A stretch of 10,788 nucleotides of DNA from Sulfurovum sp. (GTDB lineage Bacteria > Campylobacterota > Campylobacteria > Campylobacterales > Sulfurovaceae): contig JALSTF010000165.1 in NCBI GenBank assembly GCA_026983895.1, positions 1-10,788 on the forward strand, given 5' to 3'. The notes under the pieces were generated by a model. The model did no database searches, had not been told where the DNA came from, and worked only from the letters and a program-made list of their open reading frames with translations. The position numbers were made by a program, and so were the translations under genes. Every line of letters starts with the position of its first letter. The first letter of the stretch is position 1. Shown here one piece after another: positions 6,632-10,788 of the stretch.

Positions 6632-7288
6632 ATGAAAAGAACAGGAGCATACTGTATTATGTGTTTGATGCTTGCCGGGTGTGGAGGAGGTTCCGGAACC
6701 GAGAGTGCATCGACTGTCAAGGATGGGGGAGAAAATGCTGAAACAGCTATAGTCATTACCGAAAACAACACTACCATTCCCAGAAGCGGTATCTATGATG
6801 TTTCAGATGATGAACAGATAAAGTATTTGAAAGTGATAAACTATGCGAGAAGTATGGCCCGGGAATGTAAAAACAATGATGGCAGTGTAAACGAAGCAAG
6901 CAAGGGCTCTTTCCCCGCAGCAAGCCCTCTTGTGACCAACAGTGATCTTTATGCTTCGGCATTGGAACATAGTAAGGATTTGGCCCAAAGCAATACTTTT
7001 TCCCATAGTGGTTCGGGTACAGCGTCAGATGTAACAGGCAGTAACCTGGGGCATTCCAGTACATTTAAAGAACGTATCGAAGCCAATGGATATACAGAGT
7101 ATTCCGCTATTGGTGAAAATATTGCCGCGGGGCAAGCCACCATAGAAAATGCGGTACATGCGTGGTTGGAAAGTCCGGGACACTGTGCAAATATTATGAA
7201 TGGCAAGTTCAAAGAAATGGGATTGGCAAAATATGAAGAGCAGAACAGTACGTATAAAATCTATTGGACGAATGACTTTGGGGGATAA
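6632..7288 (+). CDS. CAP (SCP/PR1) domain lipoprotein
   Basis: A 218-residue secreted lipoprotein. The N-terminus is a lipoprotein signal: KR, a hydrophobic stretch, then lipobox LAGC with C17 as the lipidated residue, followed by a flexible Gly/Ser-rich linker to about residue 55. The rest is a CAP-superfamily domain: ALEHSKDLAQSNTFSHSG (110-127, pocket H125), GENIAAG (161-167), AVHAWLESPGHCANIMN (174-190, H184) and closing YWTNDFG in place of the more common YWTQVFG. Bacterial CAP proteins have been linked to varied extracellular roles and no single activity can be assigned. C79 and C185 might form a disulphide (inference). ATG 6632 follows GGGAG at good spacing. It stands alone on the plus strand between aguB and aguA; its 3' end is only 6 nt from the aguA stop. 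Retention in the inner or outer membrane is unknown (residue after C is G). Confidence 0.87.
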   Translation: MKRTGAYCIMCLMLAGCGGGSGTESASTVKDGGENAETAIVITENNTTIPRSGIYDVSDDEQIKYLKVINYARSMARECKNNDGSVNEASKGSFPAASPLVTNSDLYASALEHSKDLAQSNTFSHSGSGTASDVTGSNLGHSSTFKERIEANGYTEYSAIGENIAAGQATIENAVHAWLESPGHCANIMNGKFKEMGLAKYEEQNSTYKIYWTNDFGG

Positions 7289-7294
7289 TAAGGG

Positions 7295-8323
7295 CTAATA
7301 AGCCACCTGCATCGTAGAGCAGTGTAGACTTCCCCCTTCTTCTATAAGCTTCAGGCAGTTGATCGGGATCATTTCTTTGCCGGGGAACAGCCTTCTGAAA
7401 ACTTCTTCGGCCTTTCTGTCATTTGGCTTGTCACTGTATGTTGGAAACAGCAGTGCATCGTTTGTAATAAGAAAGTTCGCATAGCTTGCAGGCAGCCTTT
7501 TCCCTTCTGTGTTGTATTTGGCTTCACACATGGGCAGAGGCACGAGTGTATAAGGGCTTCCATCCGGCTGTGTGAATGTCCGCAACTGCTCTTCCATCGC
7601 TTCAAGTGCATGGTAGTGCTCATCTTCTCTGTCCTCACACTTGACGTAGGTAATGGTCCTTTCATCAACAAACCGGGCGAGCATATCGATATGGCTGTCC
7701 GTATCATCACCGGCAAGATAGCCATGGTCAAGCCAGAGGACCTTTTTTGCACCGAGGTATTGTTGTAAATGTGCTTCCACTTCTGCTTTACTCAGTCCGC
7801 CATTACGGTTGGGGTTGCACAGACACTGTGAAGTGGTCAGGATCGTACTCTTTCCGTCACTTTCCACCGAACCGCCTTCGAGCACGAAATCAATGTGCTC
7901 CAGAGGCGTGGTCCCCATGTATCCTTTTTGGTGTAATATGGTATTGACACGGTTGTCAAGTGCTGCATCAAATTTCCCTCCCCATCCGTCAAAAGTGAAA
8001 TCCAGCAGTTTGCTCCCTGTATTCTCCTGAATACTGATATAGCCGTAGTCACGTATCCATGTATCGTTTGTCGGGATCTCTATGAAAGTCATATTTCGGG
8101 TACTGCAGAACATCGAAGCGATGGACTCTTTGGCTTTACAAATAATGTAAACAGGCTCTTTGTAAGCAATGGCCTGTGCGATGCGAATAAAAGGTGACAG
8201 TGCCTCATTCAGTGACTTGGGGTTTTGGGGCTTATGCCAATCGGTCTTTTCATGAGGAAAACTCATCAGTACACAACGCTGTTTCTCCCACTCTGCGGTC
8301 ATTCTGCGCTTAGTCAAGTTCAC
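7295..8323 (-). CDS. aguA: Agmatine deiminase
   Basis: A 342-residue enzyme of the PAD-like guanidino-group-modifying family that hydrolyses agmatine to N-carbamoylputrescine and ammonia, the step before AguB. Motifs seen: NDTWIRDYG (86-94, substrate D and R), DFVLEGGSVESDG (145-157), GDDTDSHIDML (205-215, catalytic H211) and the nucleophile C335 in GGSLHCSTMQ (331-340). All are intact and length is usual (about 340-350). The start is uncertain: GTG 8323 (MNLTKRRMTAEW), TTG 8317 with GGGAG 8 nt upstream, or ATG 8302. Relatives start with something like MKRLPAEW, which favours one of the two upstream codons. With GTG the gene overlaps the stop of the small membrane protein gene by 14 nt, so the pair is an operon. 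It converges on the CAP gene across 6 nt. Confidence 0.92.
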   Translation of the reverse strand: MNLTKRRMTAEWEKQRCVLMSFPHEKTDWHKPQNPKSLNEALSPFIRIAQAIAYKEPVYIICKAKESIASMFCSTRNMTFIEIPTNDTWIRDYGYISIQENTGSKLLDFTFDGWGGKFDAALDNRVNTILHQKGYMGTTPLEHIDFVLEGGSVESDGKSTILTTSQCLCNPNRNGGLSKAEVEAHLQQYLGAKKVLWLDHGYLAGDDTDSHIDMLARFVDERTITYVKCEDREDEHYHALEAMEEQLRTFTQPDGSPYTLVPLPMCEAKYNTEGKRLPASYANFLITNDALLFPTYSDKPNDRKAEEVFRRLFPGKEMIPINCLKLIEEGGSLHCSTMQVAY

Positions 8324-8447
8324 ATCTCCCGCTTACCTTGCCCTCTTTGCTTTCTTTGATACTCTTTTTAAATTCCTTTAGCAGCAGAAAAACAATAAAC
8401 AGTGTCACAAGCATACCTGCACCTACCATTATTGTAAACCAGTCCAT
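8310..8447 (-). CDS. Small single-span membrane protein (45 aa) upstream of aguA
   Basis: A 45-residue protein with one hydrophobic helix (residues about 3-24, FTIMVGAGMLVTLFIVFLLL) followed by a charged tail (KEFKKSIKESKEGK), so by the positive-inside rule the C-terminus should be cytoplasmic. I chose ATG 8447 because a very strong ribosome site (GGGGAGAAAGGA) lies directly before it; the frame extends upstream to 8495 but without such a site. The last codons overlap the GTG/TTG start region of aguA, so it is the first gene of an aguA operon. I do not recognise a family. It could be a small regulatory subunit or unrelated; no function is assigned. The excellent ribosome site and coupling argue that it is really translated. 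Confidence 0.65.
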   Translation of the reverse strand: MDWFTIMVGAGMLVTLFIVFLLLKEFKKSIKESKEGKVSGRCELD

Positions 8448-8482
8448 TCCTTTCTCCCCTTTGTAAATGTGTTCCATTTTAG

Positions 8483-8490
8483 GATATAAT
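8483..8490. promoter_or_regulatory. Shared, near-symmetric -10 region between alr (+) and the small protein/aguA operon (-)
   Basis: The sequence GGATATAATCC (8482-8492) gives TATAAT on the plus strand (8485-8490) and TATATC on the minus strand (8483-8488). For alr the box is 7 nt from the ATG at 8498, so the transcript would begin at or next to the start codon. For the leftward operon the predicted leader is about 25-30 nt and includes the strong ribosome site. Only 50 bp separate the two start codons, so both promoters must overlap. Confidence 0.5.
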
Positions 8491-8497
8491 CCCACCT

Positions 8498-9502
8498 ATG
8501 GCAACTATTTTTATCAATCAAGACAATTTCTATCACAATCTTAACCAAATCGCCCTGAAGACAGGCTCAATCGACAAGATCGCCATGGTGCTTAAAGACA
8601 ATGCCTATGGGCATGGGTTGGTACTCATGGGAAGACTTGCTTCCAATTTCGGTATCAAACATGCCGTTGTCAAGAACCATGCGGAGGCAGAGCAGATCAA
8701 AACACTTTTTCAGACAGTGCTGGTACTGGGTGACAGGGCGGTTCGAGATGAAATATGTACCTATGCGGTGAATACTTTGGGTGATATCGAACGTGCAGAA
8801 GAGGGTGCCAAAGTGGAACTCAAGGTCGATACCGGAATGCACCGTAACGGTATTGCGATGCAAGAGGTGGAGTGCGCATTGGAACGCATAGGGGAACGGC
8901 AGCTGGATCTTGTCGGCGTCATGACCCATTTTCGTTCCGCCGATGCAATGGGTTCCGAATTGTTCTGGCAGCAAAAACAGTTTGTATCGGCAAAAGAAAA
9001 AGTACGCAAGGCCGGGTTTGAAAATGTACGATTCCATTCCCACAATTCCGCAGCCATATTGCGTGCAGGCACATTTACCGAAGATCTGGTACGTGTAGGG
9101 ATCGCTGCCTACGGATACAACGAACTCCCTGAACCTTTCGAGGCCGTACCGCTCAAACCGGTCATGAAGCTGACGGCAAAACGTGTCGCTGCCCGCAGGC
9201 TTAAAAAAGGTGAGCGTGTCGGATACGGAGGTGATTTCACCGCCTCCAAAGAGATGACGGTATCTACCTATGACCTGGGCTATGGAGACGGCTGGTGCCG
9301 AGGTGACAGCAAAAACCCTTATATCACTGCCGAAGGCCTGCCTGTTTTGGGACGTGTTTCTATGGATTTTATCGTACTGGAATCTGAAAAAGAAGAAGTG
9401 GTGATCATGGAAAATGCACAAAAAGCGGCAAAACAGTTCGGTACGATAAGTTATGAAATAACAACAGCATTGTCGAAAGATATTGAGCGGATCGTGGTCT
9501 GA
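8498..9502 (+). CDS. alr: Alanine racemase
   Basis: A 334-residue PLP enzyme interconverting L- and D-alanine, supplying D-Ala for peptidoglycan. The PLP lysine is K33 in AMVLKDNAYGHG; the second catalytic base is Y243 in RVGYGGDF. KVDTGMHRNGI (109-119), SHNSAAILR (181-189), RVGIAAYGY (199-207) and GYGDGWCRGD (261-270) are normal family landmarks, and GRVSMD (285-290) marks the C-terminal beta domain. Length is a little short of the 350-370 common elsewhere, as I recall for Campylobacterota forms. The ATG at 8498 has no Shine-Dalgarno: CCCACCT lies between it and a TATAAT, so a leaderless mRNA is possible. The N-terminus (MATIFINQDNFYHNLNQIA) matches the family's first strand, arguing against a later start. 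It converges on ssrA with 9 nt between. Confidence 0.95.
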   Translation: MATIFINQDNFYHNLNQIALKTGSIDKIAMVLKDNAYGHGLVLMGRLASNFGIKHAVVKNHAEAEQIKTLFQTVLVLGDRAVRDEICTYAVNTLGDIERAEEGAKVELKVDTGMHRNGIAMQEVECALERIGERQLDLVGVMTHFRSADAMGSELFWQQKQFVSAKEKVRKAGFENVRFHSHNSAAILRAGTFTEDLVRVGIAAYGYNELPEPFEAVPLKPVMKLTAKRVAARRLKKGERVGYGGDFTASKEMTVSTYDLGYGDGWCRGDSKNPYITAEGLPVLGRVSMDFIVLESEKEEVVIMENAQKAAKQFGTISYEITTALSKDIERIVV

Positions 9503-9511
9503 AAGAAGTGT

Positions 9512-9885
9512 TGGTGGAGGTGAGGGGAATTGAACCCCTGTCCTAAAATAGCTAGAACTATGACTCTACATGCTTAGTCGGTGTTGTTACGTCTCATCTG
9601 GTTTTGTACGACACCCAAAACTTTGCCAGACCAGCCAGGATTCTCACAACGGGGCATGGCTTCCCCGAAGCATAGTCATCAGATGTGATACCCAAAAGTC
9701 CGAGTAAGATGACACTCCTCGGCAGGGCAGTCCTCCGCATGAGCGGGGTTAATGACTTACGCTACTGCGTAAGCTGGACGGTAATCTGTATTGTTTGCGT
9801 TTAAGCTAAGTGGGCCGCGTAACGGAATTGCCCAGTCCGACATGCACATAGCCCCGACTATTCCAGTCGAAACCAAGTCACCCCC
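9512..9885 (-). ncRNA. ssrA: Transfer-messenger RNA (tmRNA)
   Basis: Rescues stalled ribosomes by trans-translation with SmpB. Read on the minus strand, it starts GGGGGUGACUUGG at 9885 and ends with a T-arm (GGGGUUCAAUUCCCC) and CACCUCCACCA at 9512. The acceptor stem pairs GGGGGUG with CACCUCC (one G-U), and CCA is encoded. The length of 374 nt is usual for a one-piece tmRNA. The internal reading frame is at 9757-9798. A consensus promoter lies at 9984-10012, so the precursor has a leader of about 90 nt that must be trimmed. No terminator fits into the 9 nt before alr, so the 3' trailer probably runs antisense into alr. Confidence 0.97.
9757..9798 (-). other. tmRNA tag-peptide reading frame (ANNTDYRPAYAVA)
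   Basis: Starting with the resume codon GCA at 9798 the frame reads A-N-N-T-D-Y-R-P-A-Y-A-V-A then UAA. It closely resembles the tags I recall from H. pylori (VNNTDYAPAYAKAA) and C. jejuni (ANNVKFAPAYAKAA), which fixes the frame and supports the phylum call. The tag ends VA rather than the widespread AA. Confidence 0.92.
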
Positions 9886-9907
9886 TAAAAATGCATAGCA
9901 TTTTTAG
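9885..9907. other. Perfect hairpin abutting the mature tmRNA 5' end
   Basis: Ten base pairs (CTAAAAATGC and GCATTTTTAG) around a 3-nt loop (ATA). Its inner edge coincides with the first base of mature tmRNA. In the precursor it would form right at the RNase P cleavage site, so it may influence 5' processing; alternatively it is a remnant of a small inserted repeat. Confidence 0.7.
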
Positions 9908-9934
9908 TGAGGAGTGAGGAGTGAGAAGTGAGGA
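9907..9934. repeat. Heptanucleotide tandem repeat (GTGAGGA x4, one variant)
   Basis: Four contiguous 7-nt units on the plus strand: GTGAGGA, GTGAGGA, GTGAGAA, GTGAGGA. They lie in the 5' leader of the ssrA precursor, between promoter and mature RNA. Copy number may vary between strains. Confidence 0.85.
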
Positions 9935-9983
9935 GTTGTTTCCTCTCTGACTCAGCTCGACACACCTGACTAAAAGTATGCGG

Positions 9984-10012
9984 ATAATAACACTTTTATG
10001 TTATTTTGTCAA
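9984..10012 (-). promoter_or_regulatory. Strong sigma-70 promoter of ssrA
   Basis: On the minus strand a perfect TTGACA (10007-10012) is separated by exactly 17 bp from TATTAT (9984-9989). This is the only clear two-box promoter in the window, as suits an abundant stable RNA. Transcription should start near 9977, about 92 nt upstream of mature tmRNA. Confidence 0.85.
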
Positions 10013-10015
10013 GAG

Positions 10016-10039
10016 CGTTATGTCTTAAGGTATATAATG
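10016..10039. promoter_or_regulatory. ModE-box-like operator, upstream copy
   Basis: Half-sites CGTTATGT and ATATAATG flank 8 bp. The spacing (8+8+8) and left half match the E. coli modA operator as I recall it (CGTTATAT-N8-ACATAACG). The right half contains the modE -10 box, so occupancy would block transcription. It is 6 of 8 symmetric. Confidence 0.45.
10033..10038 (+). promoter_or_regulatory. Candidate -10 box of modE
   Basis: TATAAT at 10033-10038, 41 bp before the ATG, predicting a leader of about 35 nt. No -35 hexamer at normal spacing is seen; that position overlaps the -35 of the divergent ssrA promoter. A second AT-rich candidate is TATATT at 10054-10059. Confidence 0.45.
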
Positions 10040-10049
10040 ATATTATTTT

Positions 10050-10073
10050 CGTTATATATTTTAGGATATAAGG
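10050..10073. promoter_or_regulatory. ModE-box-like operator, downstream copy
   Basis: Half-sites CGTTATAT and ATATAAGG flank 8 bp; 7 of 8 positions are symmetric and the left half is identical to the E. coli modA operator half-site as I recall it. It covers the end of the modE leader and reaches the Shine-Dalgarno (AAGGA, 10070-10074). It aligns with the upstream copy at 17 of 24 positions. Confidence 0.5.
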
Positions 10074-10079
10074 AATGAA

Positions 10080-10788
10080 ATGGAAATCATCTCTCCGCTT
10101 ACCTTTAAAATTTCGGGTGAGCCTTTTTTGCTTGAAAAACGTATATGCCTGCTTCATGCCATAGAGGAACACGGTTCCATCTCCAAAGCGGCTAAAGCCG
10201 TTCCTATGAGTTACAAGAGTGCCTGGGAAGCGGTGGATGCGATGAATACACTTTCGCCTGAACCCATTGTACGCCGTGAGACAGGCGGGAAGGATGGCGG
10301 AGGTACGACGGTCACGGAGTACGGGGTGAAGCTTTTGGCCAATTATGCACTGCTCAAAGAGGAGCATGAACGCTTTCTGGAGCGCCTTTCGCAATTGACC
10401 GATATACAAAGCCAGGCTTTTCATACCATCGGGAGGCTCGGGCTTCAGATCTCGGCACGCAACCAGATGCAGGCAGAGGTCATAGCCGTAGAGTCCACAG
10501 AAGTCAGTGCAAAACTTATCCTGGGGCTCAAGAGCGGACAAAAATTGATCTCAGTCATTACCAAGGAAGCTGTGGAGGATCTTCATATCAAAAAGGGACA
10601 GACGATCACGGCCATCTGTAAATCTTCCCATGTCATGCTTACGCAGAGCCCGGATCGGAAAACGGAAAATACGCTTGAAGGCAAAGTGGTGCAGATGGAG
10701 AAAGACAGCGGCAGTGCAAAAGTGACGGTAGATATCGGCGGCCATGACAGGATGGTTTCCGTCATATCGGCAAAGCGTGCAGAAGCAT
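10080..10788 (+). CDS. modE: Molybdate-responsive transcriptional regulator ModE (3' end cut by window)
   Basis: The first 236 codons of a DNA-binding regulator that senses molybdate and usually represses the modABC transporter. The N-terminal winged helix-turn-helix (about 18-85) shows LEKRICLLHAIEEHG, then SISKAAKAVPMSYKSAWEAV (helix-turn-helix), then ETGGKDGGGTTVTEYG, all very like E. coli ModE. A linker helix (about 88-120) follows. The first Mop/TOBE molybdate-binding domain begins at SARNQMQAEV (125-134); the second begins at KTENTLEGKV (194-203), with the SARN signature degenerate as in E. coli. About 25 residues are probably missing compared with E. coli (262). I chose ATG 10080, with AAGGA 5 nt upstream; another ATG at 10075 is out of frame. 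The gene diverges from ssrA. Two ModE-box-like sites precede it. Transporter genes may follow outside the window. Confidence 0.92.
   Translation, partial: MEIISPLTFKISGEPFLLEKRICLLHAIEEHGSISKAAKAVPMSYKSAWEAVDAMNTLSPEPIVRRETGGKDGGGTTVTEYGVKLLANYALLKEEHERFLERLSQLTDIQSQAFHTIGRLGLQISARNQMQAEVIAVESTEVSAKLILGLKSGQKLISVITKEAVEDLHIKKGQTITAICKSSHVMLTQSPDRKTENTLEGKVVQMEKDSGSAKVTVDIGGHDRMVSVISAKRAEA

Noticed and set aside
8567..9421. Minus-strand open frame (284 codons) opposite alr
   Set aside because: An antisense shadow: the alr frame holds all catalytic motifs and this one holds none.
9503..9511. Terminator for alr or ssrA
   Set aside because: Nine nucleotides separate the genes and no stem plus T-run is seen there or in the adjacent alr 3' end.
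9996..10541. Minus-strand open frame (181 codons) across the ssrA promoter and modE
   Set aside because: It covers the consensus ssrA promoter and the modE helix-turn-helix region; the translation resembles no protein and has no credible start.

Overview
The window looks like chromosomal DNA of a Campylobacterota (epsilonproteobacterial) organism, perhaps a Sulfurovum- or Sulfurimonas-like free-living relative of Helicobacter and Campylobacter. This is inference. It rests on a PgbA-type N-terminal domain protein beside glcD and an M23 peptidase of the Csd3/HdpA type (a neighbourhood I recall from Helicobacter pylori), on a tmRNA tag (ANNTDYRPAYAVA) close to the Helicobacter and Campylobacter tags, and on promoters with a good -10 but poor -35. 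Genes are packed tightly and no phage, IS, CRISPR or defence genes are seen.

Region 1 (1-4971). A leftward operon runs PGBA_N-domain exported protein > glcD (GTG start overlapping the previous stop by 1 nt) > YihY-family membrane protein. Back to back with it, a rightward pair encodes a periplasmic M23 peptidoglycan peptidase and a NUDT14-like Nudix hydrolase that overlap by 11 nt.

Region 2 (4972-8495). A leftward group II truncated haemoglobin is followed by a 60-bp near-perfect palindrome whose right arm recurs at the left edge of the window (1-23). Next come aguB (leftward), a CAP-domain lipoprotein (rightward), and aguA (leftward), preceded by a 45-residue single-span membrane protein. 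AguA and AguB together convert agmatine to putrescine through N-carbamoylputrescine, but the lipoprotein gene on the other strand separates them.

Region 3 (8498-10788). Alanine racemase (alr) has a TATAAT box only 7 nt from its start codon, so its mRNA may be leaderless. It converges on ssrA (tmRNA), which is leftward and has a strong consensus promoter but a pre-tmRNA leader of about 90 nt holding a hairpin and heptamer repeats. Divergent from ssrA is modE, the molybdate-responsive regulator, cut by the window end. Two tandem ModE-box-like palindromes lie around its -10, suggesting autoregulation.

All three tail-to-tail junctions (4961-4971, 7289-7294, 9503-9511) are 11 nt or shorter, so convergent transcripts probably overlap. 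No wholly new multi-gene system is visible. The most interesting items are the dispersed palindrome, the ModE operator pair, the possible leaderless/bidirectional alr promoter, the unusual ssrA leader, and the small membrane protein attached to aguA.
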